From positions 41,216,501 to 41,280,500 of the forward strand of contig OX940863.1 in NCBI GenBank assembly GCA_954871525.1: 64,000 nt of DNA. The letters are read 5' to 3'. A model generated the notes under the pieces. It saw nothing but the letters and a program-made list of their open reading frames with translations, did not search any database and was not told the origin of the DNA. Both the position numbers and the translations under genes were made by a program. Positions within the stretch are counted from its first letter, which is position 1; the number at the start of each line of letters is the position of its first letter. Below are positions 1 to 12,092 of this stretch, one piece after another. This stretch comes from Parietaria judaica. Taxonomy: Eukaryota > Streptophyta > Magnoliopsida > Rosales > Urticaceae.

Positions 1-1731
1 CTCAGAGCGTGGGTTCTCCTAGAATAACCACTGAACCCTAAACGAAAAATCCCGGGAAGAATTTTCCCTGAGAAATTCGCGGGAACTGAGAGAGGGAGAG
101 AGAAAGGCAATTTTCTGAACTCTAATGATTGTGTTTTAAGACTCTAGGGCTCCCCTATTTATAGAAAACTGGCCCAACCACTTTAGAGAGATTCTCTCAA
201 CCAATTTGGAGATATTTACTCCAAGATTTGATTTAATGATTAAATCAAATAAAGAATAAATCCAAAAACAAATCTTTCAGAAAATATCACATAAGATTTA
301 ATAAATCAAATCTTATATTATTTTCAAGATTAAAACACTAGATTCGCATAACCATAATTTGAAAATCATTATGATTAATTTCTTTATTAAATATTCTAGG
401 AATTAATTCTAATATTTAATTCTCTCTTAAATTCTCAAAAAAACAGTGATTATTTCGGCCTTAGCCGAAAAACTGTTTTGACCATAACTCTCAAAACAGT
501 ACGTTAGAACTGTACGATTCACAATGATAAATTTACAGAATTTGATATCCCATAATCCTAAAACTATCCTGGGTTCAAATTCAATTATCAATATTCACAT
601 TCCCGGCCAATACCAAAAACTTTGGTACTTTTGCCACTTTTAGGTTAATCAATGAATTCGTGACAACAATCATGAATCACTCATGATTGGATCTATTCAA
701 TGTTTAATTAGTATATTAAACATAATTGTGGTGTCATCCTTGTGGAGCTACAAAGGGGACAAATGGACAACACCCCAGCTACAGGTGAAAGTGTAGAGCT
801 TTCACCAACTTCGGTAACATTTCACTATAACGCGTAGCTGAACTCTCAAGTGTGTTTATATTATATCTGATGGAACACAAGTGTCCATGGATACAATAAG
901 ATATGTGAAGATAAATTTTCTTATTATATGATTCTCATCAAAAGGGTAAATATATTATTACCGTTCTGCCCTTTAGACGACACTACCTCAATCTATGATC
1001 ATTGCAAACTACTCACATATCGGGTTATGAATCCGTAAGTTACGCATGAGTACTTATTTTCTTCCCACAAATCATAATAAGGAAATCATTAAGTTATTAT
1101 CCATAACTCTAATATGCAGTTTGTCACGGTCAACCTTCCGATCCTAAAATAAAAGTGTTGGGAATACTCAATTGCAAACTGAAATGATTAAATCAAAGAT
1201 CGTTTAAGTTGAACCGCACAAACTCATATTACCTCAGGACATCAACCGATTTCATCTGATCATCATAGCAACCTTATCGTACTTTCATCAGTGACAGACT
1301 TAAATGATGATTTTGGATATAAGTCTCTCCCTTTCCAATATGAAGACACTTCATACATGATGAACTTAACAGTGCACAGACAGCAATATGACCCGGTAAT
1401 ATGTCACCACATGTTTGTGATCTATTAAGTTCACCAATAGTCGTTCTCGATCAGAAGTTTCCACTTCCGATCTAGACTATGGACCAATTGTAAGTTATTT
1501 ATTTATGTTAGTCAAACCTCCTCACATAGACCCATTGTGATGACTTAACCTAAATGCAAAGTTAAAGAGCTAAGGATCAAAACATTCAATTTTGATATTA
1601 TACATTTATAATCCGCAGATAACTATATAGGTTATCATTAATAAAAACCATTCATTCCTTGGAAAATGACTATAATCTTATACAATGGGATTAGCATCTT
1701 AATAAATGTCATATACAGAATATGTCCAACA
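1..1731 (-). mobile_element. Copia-type LTR, minus orientation, cut by the left edge
   Basis: On the minus strand the LTR begins TGTTGGACATATTCTG at 1731. A TATA box (minus CTATAAATAG) lies near 153-162, followed toward the left edge by a CT-rich leader. The U3 is AT-rich and resembles in layout the other LTRs of the window, but its sequence differs, so it is a related family. The other LTR end and any internal region lie outside the window, so solo LTR and full element cannot be told apart. The five bases after it are CATAT; the matching duplication cannot be checked. Confidence 0.7.
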
Positions 1732-2031
1732 CATATCACATCGGAGATTATGTTAATGGGGTTTTTTTTTTCCTGATATTTAATTAATAGTTTATATATA
1801 GTTAAAGAAGTTTGCATGCATGCATATTTAAAGGAATCGATATATAAACAAAAAAAGTTTTACAATATATTTATAAACGAAATATATATATATATATTCT
1901 AATAATATGTTTCATAACAAAAAAAGCCAGACGCAGTAATATGATAAAAACAACATAATATGGTTTTCATGGTACTTAAAAAGGTAATAATAACTAATAA
2001 AACAAAGGAGATTATCAGTCATAACTAACAA
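1732..2031. other. AT-rich spacer
   Basis: No gene is seen. It holds a poly-T run near 1760 and a TA microsatellite near 1882-1898. Confidence 0.6.
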
Positions 2032-2984
2032 CTAATAAAGTGTCTTCCAAAAGTACCGGCCATCAAAAAGAAAAGAGAGGTTATATTGTTCTTTACACAT
2101 AGAACAAGTAGCCCTGTCATTCCAGAAACATGTCTGCTCGAGGTACGTCTTCCAAATTTTCATGGTGTCCCAAACTTTGTTGTCGGCAAGCTCCTTCTCT
2201 TGCACGATCTTCAAAACTCCTCGTAGTATTATGTGCCCTTTACGGACTTCCATGCCGCAACACATCTGCCTGTGGAAATACTTCCATGCGTTATCCTCCA
2301 CCCGGAAGTATTTGATATCTTTGTATGAGAACTCGTTGAGCAAATTCCTGAGTGTTCGCTCACCCGTTAAAAATCCACACTCACGTAAAGAGTCCTCGTT
2401 CAGAAGTCAGCCCCATAAACAGGCGATAAGATCCATCCACTACGGGTACCTTTTGGGCTTGTCGGGCCGGTCAAGCATTGCCAGGTTGGAGGTTCTTTAG
2501 TGGCTCCGAGCACCCTTACTCTCGTTGTGAAGAAGTAGTGCTCATCCCGTTGGCATCGGCCTACCCGTTTCATGTAGTCTACATAGAGAGGTTCGTCATC
2601 GAACAAGTTAAGAGCATAGAATTTGAATTTCGTCTTCACCAGGCCGTAGACCTTCAAAATTTCGTGGGGAGTTGGAAGTCGGTCCCGATATGGAAAGAGA
2701 TGATGGCTAACCTTAAAAAATTCTGGAAGACTCCGACTCTAGTTGGTAGGGCTCTAGATCGACCGCTTGAAAAAATTGTTCGAAGTATGGATGCAAGGGT
2801 AGTTCCGCCCCCGCAACCATATGCTCCGCACTCCAAGGCGAGGCACTGACTCTGTCTCCATCAAACGAAAGACCTCGGGTTGGTGCATGGTCAATGATCC
2901 CTCCCAGGTAAAATGGGGAATGCGATTGATCACATTTTTTGAACGCTCCATTCCAATGTTAAATGTCTCATCGATGCAATGCAT
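2032..2984 (-). pseudogene. Broken gene of unknown family (weak NAC-like stretch)
   Basis: Three minus-strand pieces join only through frame changes: about 2984-2754, 2680-2400 and 2420-2032. The middle piece contains DEHYFFTTRVRV followed by TWQCLTGPTSPKGTR, which faintly recalls the DEWYFF and GTWKGQTGP patterns of NAC DNA-binding domains. The last piece runs about 120 residues, contains CSMCKEQYNL near its C-terminus, and ends at a normal stop. Because the pieces follow one another in order with a frameshift at about 2400, this looks like one decayed gene rather than chance ORFs. The family call is a guess; an F-box-related or unknown protein is equally possible. No promoter is recognised. 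Confidence 0.35.
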
Positions 2985-3299
2985 TTCCCAACTCGATCAA
3001 ATTGGCTTGAGCAAGCAACGATGGTCAAATACGTTTCCATTAAACATGTTGTTTGTAGAATTTTTTTTTTTAAAATTACATATTCATTATTCGTGGTCAA
3101 TATGTGTGATTCCAATCATACAAAATGTCATGATGCATTTCATCGAACAATTGGCATACACCAACCAAAAATAACAAAAAATCTTAAAATTGTGATACTC
3201 AAACATGCCTTAACGGCGATTAAAACACCTATGCACCAAACAAATTTAAATTTTGACATAAACTAAAAAAATATTTTGTTTTTTCTTAGCTACTCCAAA

Positions 3300-4366
3300 A
3301 AAAATTGAATAGTACCTACTTACGTAACGGTAACAATGACGACGTGGACGTCGACGTGGACGGCGATGGCGACGGTGAAATTTATGGTTGAATGAAAATG
3401 TCGGCGATGAGAGGAACGATTCGGCAACGAAAGGAATGCGGTTGAAATCGTGTTTAGGGTTCAGTTTAAAAAAAAATTACGATTAAAACAAATATGTTTT
3501 ACCAATGCGCCGCATTATTGTTATAAAATTAGACCGCGGTGTCAAGCCATATTTTAAAAAAATCCTCTCTAGTTACTTGTTAAAATCCACGGCATGATCA
3601 GTGGAGATCATTTATTGAAATTCATTTCATTTTGCAAAAAATCCGGGGCTTGATTTTTGCTCTATTTTGTTCAGATAATAAGACGAGGCGTAAGTGCTTC
3701 AAATTGATGTATAAGTTTGAATTTCTCGTCTTTGAATTTTTTTATTTTAAGTCGTGTAAGAATCAATGTATTGAATTCATGACTCTCCGTGAAGAAAGGT
3801 GATACAATAAGGGCTTTGTTGAGATTAAGGAGGTGGAACGAATGTCAAAGTGCCCATAGATTTCATCGAGACTAATATCGGCTTTCCGTTTAAAACGATT
3901 TTCAGCCGCTTCATAAAACCACGGCTTACACTTTCACAAAACCGCACCTTAACTTCATGCATTCATAGCGAGCTATGAACAAGCCGCGGTACTACCACAA
4001 TGTGGATATAATCCACCAAATTATATGGTGGCTATCCAAAGATGAAATGCATTAAATAAGCCTATGAGGGCTAATGATGGTAAAAATTAGGGAATGGTGC
4101 CTTATCACATCAGCCTCGACGTGATGCAGTTGCAAATTACTCGAGAACGAATCACACACAGACACGTGTCCAAGTAGGCATAGAAACCGATACCCCACCA
4201 ACCATTCCATTATATGGCGCGGCTTTTTGTATTGTTCGGTGCGGCCTGAGAGTCCAAACGTTGCTTTCGTTTCCGAGTTTAAGAGGTAGTTTCATCACTT
4301 CAACCATCACTTTTACCATCTTCCCTTAGCGAACTTCAATCCTCTCTCAGCGTCTCCAAAATTTTA
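3300..4366. repeat. AT-rich TE-like region with CCGCGG motifs
   Basis: No ORF is credible. Positions 3450-3545 (GTGTTTAGGGTTCAGTTT and following, then an AT tract and a CCGCGG motif) are repeated in diverged form at 5428-5500. CCGCGG or near variants occur at about 3533 and 3990 and again at 5778, 5822, 7257, 7322 and 9022. Clusters of short GC motifs in AT-rich DNA resemble subterminal regions of cut-and-paste DNA transposons, but no terminal inverted repeat was found. Confidence 0.4.
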
Positions 4367-5184
4367 ATGGAAAACACTTGGTTAATCTTCCCGAAGACCT
4401 TCTCTTCTCCAAAATTCTAGCAGAACTCCGAATGAAACACCTGATGCGATTCAAGAGCGTCTCGAAAACCTGGTGTGCTCGCATATCTTGCGATCCGTCG
4501 TTTATCGATGCTCACCGAATATGTCATCTGGCCAAAAATGGGTTAACCCTAATTGCCGTTGGTGAACGGGCGGAGAATCCACAAGGGGAATCCTAGCCCC
4601 GAACACCGAATAGTCGTGCAAATTGTGGACTTCTGCAACGGCTTGGTCTGCGTGAGATTCGGGCGGGACGATGTGATGCAACTTGCTGTTTGAAAATACA
4701 ACGACTCGCGCGGGAGTCGAGACGTGTTCCAATTCCAGCAGCGTATTCACTGGTGTTTGAGAAACTCCAAGAAGCAATAGGGTTCTGACTCGACGTCACG
4801 AGCAATGACTATAAGGTTGTCCGCTTGTGCGTCAGCAAGCCGGATCATCCGTTCGACAAAGGTTGGATCGCCTGGCAAAATATTCTGGCGCCTTTGAGAA
4901 AGCTAGAGTCAATGTCAGAGAAATGGGTACCGGACACGGGCATGGTTTACGGGGTTCTTTGTTGCTCCTTTCTGATTTAGTACGAGCCTCATCAAAAGAA
5001 AATATTTGTTTCCGTCGACTTGCGGGACGAGGTGCTTCGGCTCGACGACGACCGGACGGAGTTTCTGAGGGTAGCAGAGCGACCAGCGATTGCCCGCATG
5101 TTGCAGCAAGCATGGGCAAAGCTACACGAGATATGCATTCATCGTGCCTATGAGTACGTAAAGAGAATCGCTTATTTGTTTTGA
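4367..5184 (+). pseudogene. F-box protein pseudogene (F-box plus F-box-associated domain)
   Basis: F-box proteins are substrate receptors of SCF ubiquitin ligases. The copy starts ATG GAA AAC ACT at 4367 but loses one base at codon 5; the frame resumes at 4378 with LPEDLLFSKILAELRMKHLM and RFKSVSKTW, a clear F-box. After a stop near 4594 the frame changes again to DFCNGLVCV, an F-box-associated motif. It then reads LDVTSNDYKVVRLCVSKPDH and ends FVSVDLRDEVLRLDDDRTEF with a C-terminus near 5184. Several stops and frameshifts exclude a full protein. The same protein is encoded in reverse at 6182-7048, and both copies carry the same in-frame TGA before LDVTSN. Confidence 0.8.
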
Positions 5185-6181
5185 TGTTTTTTTCTATTTC
5201 TTTCTTTTAGTACTTAATACTCAATTTATTTGTTTTGCATAATTCTTCCTATATGATTCTATGTAATTTGCACCACTATTGTCAGTCGTTTAAAATTAAC
5301 AAGACTTTTTTTTTTGGGTAATGAATATATCCAATTTCAAAAATTTTGCCATGTTTGTTTGACCTTCGAATTCATTTTATATGTCCGAACTAGCGGACGG
5401 CATTTGCTATTCTTAAATATCCGAACTCGTGTTTAGGGTCCATTTTTAAAAAATATTACGACTTCAACAAACACGTTTAGCAGATAAAGCCGCAGTAAAA
5501 ACCAAGGTAATTGTATCAAATTGACAAAAAGCCATAGCACATTTTGAAAAAACTGTTGGTTACCAAAATTCACTTCGGCACATTTCAATAGTCCACAGCG
5601 TAAACAAATCGTAAAAGTAACCCGACAGCTGTAATACCTGATCATTTTAATTATGCCGCAATTATTTGTCAGAAGCTCCGGCTACTGTCCATCTGCTTCG
5701 GCTTTGTAAATATGTCGTGTCAACGGTGTCTAACCAACTAATCATTTTACCTTTTGTTTAGAGGCGTCATCAGACTACGCCGCGGCTGTGATCATAAATC
5801 TCTTATAACCGACGAACTAAACCGCGGCTTGCGTATAATGCACTCTGCTCGTTGAGAATTTTGTCATGAAAATATAAGGAAATCGGTGATGCATGAGTAC
5901 TCTATCGTAAATAACTCAACTTAGAATTACGGTTTTTCAGTCAAATTTGAAAATTTATAATTTGAAACATTAGGAATTTATCCGAATTCTAGGTAAACTA
6001 TATGTACGACTTCGAATATATTCGTTACCGAAAAAAATAAAGTCACGTTCTTTCAAAACCACTGACATCGATGGTGCAATTACATAGCAATTATATTTAA
6101 AGTATAAACATTGGAAGAAAATATGCATGAAATATGAAAAAACATTGTTACGTAACTACTATAATAATCCATCGAAAAACT
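5185..6181. other. Spacer between the inverted F-box copies
   Basis: No gene. It contains a diverged copy (5428-5500) of the block at 3450-3545 and a direct repeat copy at 5772-5842. The rest is AT-rich. Confidence 0.5.
5772..5842 (+). repeat. Direct repeat copy 1 (CCGCGG-containing)
   Basis: GACTACGCCGCGGCTGTG, then a middle part with CTTATAACCGACGAAC, then AACCGCGGCTTGCG. It matches 7273-7342 in the same orientation over about 70 bp with a handful of differences by eye. The two copies bracket the minus-strand F-box pseudogene. Confidence 0.6.
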
Positions 6182-7048
6182 TCAAATCACAGAGATGATG
6201 TTCTTGACGTAATCACGGGTAGGATTTACCGTAATATCGTATCGCCCCCACCATTCGTGTTTCCACCAGTTGTAAATCGCTGGTTGTCTTGCTACCCTCG
6301 AGAAATCTGTCCGATCCTCGTCGATGCAAATCACCTCGTCCCGCAAGTCGAAGGAAACAAATTTTCGTTTCTTAGACTCGTTTGGGATTCTTAAGGCGCA
6401 ATGAAGAACTCTATCCACAACGCCCCTGATCCATCTCCATTCTTCGTCTATCCCTGGCAGTCTCAAATATCGTACATTCCTCCAGGCGATTCCGCTTTTG
6501 TCAAACACTTACAAGCATACGAACGGATGATCCCGCTTGCCGAGGCACAACCGGACGACCTTATAGTAGTTGCTCGTGACGTCGAGTCAGAAACCTAACA
6601 CCGCGTGGTGGTTATGAAAGTTAGGTGACTAGGCTGGTGGAATGGGAAGATGTGTCGCCTGCCAAGTCGCTGGATTCCAAATCACGACTCGCGTCACGAG
6701 CGCCTCCTGGGTCGACAGGTAGACCAAGCCGATGGAGGAGACCACGATGTCGAGGGGGTGGTTGTTAGGGTGGAGATGCGCCACGTCGATACTCCGTACC
6801 CTTTCGCTGCCGTTGATAAACATCAGTACCCACGATTCTTGCCCCCATTCTTCAACGGCAATCAAGATTGGGCCGTTTTTCGCATGCCAACAGACTCTAT
6901 GAGCGTCAACGAATGACGCGTCACCGGATATGGCATCCCACAAGGTTTTCGACACGCTCTTGAACCTCATCAGGGATTCTGTCGGCAGTTCCACTAGGAT
7001 GTCTGAGAAGATGAGGTCCCTGGGAAGGTGCTCCGAAGTGTTCTCCAT
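6182..7048 (-). pseudogene. F-box protein gene copy, truncated by stops
   Basis: The start at 7048 gives MENTSEHLPRDLIFSDILVE and the F-box RFKSVSKTLWDAISGDASF. The open frame runs 139 codons to a TAG at 6629-6631 after HLPIPPA. Without a frame change the homology continues (SPNFHNHHAVLGF), meets a TGA, then LDVTSNYYKVVRLCLGKRDH, another stop near 6510, and KFVSFDLRDEVICIDEDRTD ending near 6182. An upstream in-frame ATG at 7129 would add 27 residues, but the paralogue supports 7048. The intact 139-residue F-box part could still be expressed as a short protein; otherwise it is a pseudogene. It is an inverted duplicate of 4367-5184. Confidence 0.8.
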
Positions 7049-7135
7049 TATAATTTTTGAAAGTAAAGAGAGGCTGAATATTGAGACGGTGATCGGAGAG
7101 AGATAGAAATGATCATGCATCATCATCAACTGCCC

Positions 7136-7147
7136 TTTTTATATAAA
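7136..7147 (-). promoter_or_regulatory. Possible TATA box of the minus-strand F-box copy
   Basis: Minus strand GTTTATATAAAAAGGG lies about 90 bases upstream of the ATG at 7048, a usual plant core-promoter distance. The plus-strand copy has no such clear box. Confidence 0.5.
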
Positions 7148-7272
7148 CACTCGGACATGTCCATTCAATAGCCCGTCCGTCGTTGGGGTTTTCAACAGCT
7201 ACTCAAACTAGGCGACGCTTGAGACTTCCCATGCATTATCAATAATCATGCACGAAACCGCGGCTTCATTCG

Positions 7273-7342
7273 GACTATGTGGAGGCTGTTACCATAAACC
7301 TTTTATAACCGACAAACATAACCGCGGCTTGGGTATAATATG
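7273..7342 (+). repeat. Direct repeat copy 2 (CCGCGG-containing)
   Basis: GACTATGTGGAGGCTGTT, CTTTTATAACCGACAAAC and AACCGCGGCTTGGG align with 5772-5842. It lies just upstream of the F-box copy at 6182-7048. Confidence 0.6.
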
Positions 7343-7660
7343 CCCCGGTATTTTAAAACCATTTTCTTTTATAATTGTTTACATGAATTTTTTGGATATA
7401 AATTTAACACGATATAATTATAAATCATGAACTTATTAAGTACGATAAACTCACAATATAACTACTCTTGTAAAAATACACAAAGTACTGTTTTGAAGCC
7501 CTAACCACGGGAATAAAAATCCCTGACCACATGCACATTTACGAAAACATAACTAAATTTAAATATTGTTTTGAAAAAAAGTGGCTTAATATAAATTCTA
7601 GTAGAAAATCTATAAACTATGATCTTTCTATTCGTTCTCGTCTCCTTTCTCGCCACTCAT
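7343..7660. other. AT-rich spacer
   Basis: No gene or motif recognised beyond AT-rich sequence. Confidence 0.5.
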
Positions 7661-8480
7661 GACATTGCCCTCGTTCAAAACAATACTCCCTCTTCCATTC
7701 CCGCGATAGTTGAGGACGTCAATTTCCCTCCCGGTCTTATTTTTGTGTCTTTTCCGTCGAGGCGGCAGCCGGCAGACATGCATAGTTATGTGATCAATAT
7801 CGGGTACGGCAACGGATTAATGTACCTACCCTCATGTGTGAGCATGGTATCGAAAATATATTTCCCGATATCAAAGGTTTTTCCATTAATGACCAAATAC
7901 AACATCAATACCATTGGTAGCTTGACATCGGTGTTGTGAATCTTCAGGACGAAACGAGCGTGTAATAAGTAAAAAAGTGCTAGTACGACCCGATTCAATT
8001 GACCTCTGACAAGCCCTTTTTCTCCTCTAAACATACGCCAAACATTCCCCGGAGTTGTAAGCGTTCGCAATATGTCTACGTAATAAAAAACCGTGGTGGT
8101 AATCATTTTGTATGCATCCTCGGTTTTGGTAATGTTCGTCGTAATATAATGGTTATTGATAATTTCCAGAGAAAGCATCACCTTCTTATTTCGCACCATC
8201 ACAAACCCCTCTGCAATGGTGTCGGGCAAGTTCGAGTATAACTTCTTTATCATTTTGAAGTTCCCGTCTTATTTTGGATGCGAAGCGAAAGTATTACACT
8301 CCCGAAATTCGATTATGTTTGTGATCTAATCACCCTCCACACAAACTGTAGGATCCAGTGGGAATCCAAAACCTCGCCCGTGGCATGCACTTGCCGTAAG
8401 ATATTTGAACTATTCACTCGCTTTGAGACTCGTGAATATATTTCTATCGCACGCCCTCTCTGGAAGCTCTTTTTGTAATC
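7661..8480 (-). pseudogene. Plant transposon-protein domain pseudogene
   Basis: The longest open piece (8253-7786, 155 codons) includes LYSNLPDTIAEGFVMVRNKK and LALFYLLHARFVLKI. It continues with LMLYLVINGKTFDIGKYIFD and PLPYPILIT. The order of a variable N-terminal part, a LYxLxxGKxxxxG-type core and a PxPxLIT segment recalls the putative plant transposon protein domain found in many plant TE genes; this is from memory, not a search. After LIT comes a TAA, yet the same frame carries on as LCMSAGCRLDGKDTKIRPGG to about 7661. Upstream the frame extends through further stops to 8480 (SLKASE, CHGRGFGF). It is a decayed TE protein. Confidence 0.55.
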
Positions 8481-9438
8481 TCTGACGATTTCTAGGAGCC
8501 ATTGGTAACTACAAATTAACAGAATTAATAAGAGCTAACTAATAAATCCGAAAATATATTTTATCGAACATTTCGCATACACAATTTGAAACGTAAAAAT
8601 GTGTTCAAATTTTGAATAACACAATTTCTATAATAATAATAATAATAACAACAAATGTAAACAACAAATAAAAATAGCGACTAATATGAATAAAAACCCA
8701 AACAAAATTTTGATTATAAATTACAAAAATTTAAACCCAGTTTCATAAAACCTATAACCTAACTCATACCCGGTAGACGGCGAAACTGACGGTGCGATGA
8801 CGGCAGCGGAAATTACAAGAAGAACAATCGGACAAACACGGCGTGCAAAATGGCGGTTAGTTCGGTTTTTGCGAAAGCTGTAAGAAAAGAATAAGAAAGT
8901 GGACTACCGAGCCGTGGCCTAAAGGGTTAATAAAGCCTCGGTATGGGTCTTAATAGTAAGCCTTCATTTTTTAAAATCAAGCCGGGGTCTATTTCAAACA
9001 AACCGCGTCATATTTAAATAAACCCGCGGCTGTATTGATATGAGGATACGTTTCAACAACGTTTCTCAGGCGTCTTAGATATATAGGAAGAGTTATGAAC
9101 AAAGCTGTTATTCATATCTGAAAAGAGCAGTTAGGCTGCGATTGAGCAATCCTGCTCGTCCTCTTTTCTGTCCAACTCACTTTTGATTCGTCGCCCTTTG
9201 TGTCCATCTTCATCGTGTTAGTCTTCATTCTACTAGTCTCGATTTTCTTAGGCTCCGCTCTGCTAGTCTGAGATTCTTCTAATCTCAGTTTAACCAAGTC
9301 AAGCTTAATCTCACATCGATTGTATTTAAATGTTCATGGCTTCTTGCGTTAGGTTTGCTTGGAAACCTGACATCGCTTGGGAGAATGATGGTGGATCTTC
9401 TACCACTTTGTGTTACGATGGCTATGTCAACTTCTCCC
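8481..9438. other. AT-rich spacer with CCGCGG motifs
   Basis: No gene. AAT trinucleotide repeats occur near 8630-8645. A stretch near 8775-8930 (ACGGCGAAACTGACGG and following) resembles 3340-3440 in composition and layout. CCGCGG recurs near 9022. A 61-codon minus ORF at 9112-9297 has no recognisable content. Confidence 0.4.
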
Positions 9439-10036
9439 TGTTGGGAATTTCATTACGATTCCAGTCGTATTTATCACGAAATAAGCCATCAATTCGTCCG
9501 GGTAACATTTAAAAAAATATTTAAGGCGGAAAACTTGTTATCCCGTACAACGGATCGACAATCGGATAATAACGATTCCAAGATCTGATAAATTATTAGC
9601 AATTTAATTTTCATAATTCAGTACTAATAACCTAGTCTATAGGAAACAAATAAAGCAGTAAATAAATGTTTGCATTTATTGACCCAACGCATAAGGTCGT
9701 ACCACAGATATGACGACTTCCGGATGCGCGTTCTGATCAAAAGGGTAAATATTAATAATTAAATCCAAGTATTTAAATATTATTATTATTCAATGATATC
9801 AATATCACACATTAAATGTCATGGTGCAATACCATCATTTAAATTTGTGACATGTGATTTAATTTCATACTTTATCGAAACTGATCAGAAACTTAGAAAT
9901 TATCTAAATCATAAACTTTACGTCGAAATGACTTGATTCCAAAAGAAAAGTTCCTTAGAACTAAAATTTCCAAGACTTTCTAGTTGATGAAAAATCCAAG
10001 TTCTTCTTTCTTTTATCAGTTAAATATCCAGTACAA
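9439..10036 (-). mobile_element. Solo LTR (minus), left part, split by the 18.5-kb Copia element
   Basis: It begins TGTTGGGAATTTCATTACG, the inverted 3' end of the long Copia LTR family. It carries the conserved U5 block in part (GGTCGTACC, GACGACTTCCGG) and then jumps near 9732 to U3 sequence, so about 1.2 kb is missing compared with 52596-55130. It breaks off at CCAGTACAA (10036) and resumes at 28589 with AACATTGGTACTTTTGCC. The LTR at 52596-55130 has these sequences uninterrupted. The bases before it are CTCCC and those after the right part are CTCCG, a near-perfect 5-bp duplication. Confidence 0.85.
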
Positions 10037-12092
10037 TGTTGGACATGTGTGTCCTTAAACAAGATATTTTATAGATTTGTAAAAGATTATGACAAGTCGT
10101 TGAATAAAGATGATGCTTATTATGATAATATTATTATAGTTTCTGGTAGAGTAAAATAGAATGTTTGATCTTTAGTTCATAAAGGATGCAATTATGTATT
10201 ATTATCACAACATAGTCAATGTGAGGAAGAATTAATAATCATAATAAATGAACTTAAAATGTCTGTGACCTGATTAACTAGGTGGGAGCCCATTAATCGT
10301 ATAAGGTCATTAATGTGACTAAGTGACATTCCTATTCTGGATTTTGTGTGTCTCACACTCACTAGAAGTGCATTAAGTATAAAGTGTCTTCATACTAGAC
10401 TGGACCTGACTTAAACTCTAGAAGTTATCATATAAGACCATCACTGATAACTTGGAGTTGAGTGACTAGTAGATGATCAAATGGATATTCGATCTAAGTC
10501 TTGAGTGATCTTGAGTCCGAGCTGCTGGCTTGATTGTTCTTTGATTTAACCGTTAAAGAACACAATATATTACCGTTGTTCCCAACACTATTATTTTAGG
10601 AACATGATAGTCAGCAGTAAGGGTAGCTTGGTCATAGACATGGGCATCACACAACTCTCTTCAGAGTCATGATGATTCCCTTGATTGTTGGTGGTGAAAA
10701 GTGAGAGGTACTCGTGAGAAACTTATGAATCGAAACCATAAGTGGGTTACTCATAATATTACTGAGTGAGTCAAGGATTAAAATGCAATGAGGGGCATAA
10801 CGGTAGAAACCGCCTGCTCGTGTGTGGATCATCGATTGAAAAATCAATAACCCGAATTTGATTGTATCAATGGACACCCTATTATATTTAATGGAATAAT
10901 ATATACTGTATCACTAAAGAGTGCAGCCTCGGGTTTATAGTGGAATAACACCGAGGTTTGACGAACACCCTAGCAGTTCGTTGGAGCTTAAGTGATACTG
11001 GTCCATGGTCCCCAGGATAGCTCCGTAACGGATGATACGTACGTGATAAAAAAATTTGAAATGTTTTTAAGATCAATTGGCAAGACTCATAAAACTGAAG
11101 TCTGTGACAGACATCAGATAGTTTTATCAATAGCGTGGCAAAAGTACCATATCTTGGTAACCGAAAATAACTAACAAAATAAAGTAGAATTTGGATTTTA
11201 TGTCAACATGAAAGTTGTTGGAAATTAAATTCTAAGAAGCTTTGCTTTCGGAACCGAGTTGTTCCGACGTACGGTTTGTGATTTACAGAATTTCTAAGTT
11301 TGTGATCGTTTCGGTAAACTATGATATTAAATCACATGTCATGAATTTAAATGATGGTGTGTAACCATGACCTTTGAATGTGTGATATTGAGATCAGAGA
11401 ATATTAATATAATTTAATTATTGGAATTTAATTATTAATAATTATTCAATAATTAATAGATTTATATTAATATATAAAAAATATATTTTCTTATATATTA
11501 TAAGTGTAGAAATCGAATTATGCTTTGGAATGTGGAACATTATGCCTTGGAATGTGGAACAAATATTTTGGTATTTAAGAAAAAACCATAAAATCAATTT
11601 AATCCATTGGATCGGTTATGATTTAATACCAACCGTTGGATTAGGATTTTGATATATTCGAAATTAATAACTTGGTGACCAAGTTTTGATTTTCGAATTT
11701 GGTTAATTAATTATATCCGTTCGATCGGTCTAAGTTTTAATCTTTACCATCGGATTAGAAATTAATTAATTATATATATCATATATTATTTACGAATTAT
11801 ATACTTTGATAAAATCGAATTTTGGTTTTATTAAATCTTTTAATATTTGATTTTATCCTAAACTAATTAATATATATATATATATATTCGAATTTTATAA
11901 ATATAAGAAGATAAGATTGGATTCTTTATTTTATCCCAATCTTTCTTATTTAATTAAATCCCTAATTAATTATATCCATTGGATTTAGAGAAGATTAAAT
12001 CTAGACCATTGGATTGAAATAATTAATTATATTTAATCATGAATTCGAATTTTAGGGGAGGAAATATCTCTAATTTGGTTACAGTCTGAGCC

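Noticed and set aside
2130..2849. Plus-strand ORFs at 2130-2315, 2162-2500 and 2478-2849
   Set aside because: Opposite the more gene-like minus-strand pieces; no recognisable content.
7619..7939. 106-codon plus ORF with an N-terminal hydrophobic stretch resembling a signal peptide
   Set aside because: It overlaps, in antisense, the transposon-protein pseudogene, which has the better support.
3300..9030. A complete CACTA or Mutator element
   Set aside because: CCGCGG clusters and repeats fit subterminal regions, but no terminal inverted repeats, target duplications or transposase were found.
9112..9297. 61-codon minus ORF rich in Lys, Glu and Thr
   Set aside because: Short, low-complexity, no neighbouring exon; not supported as a gene.
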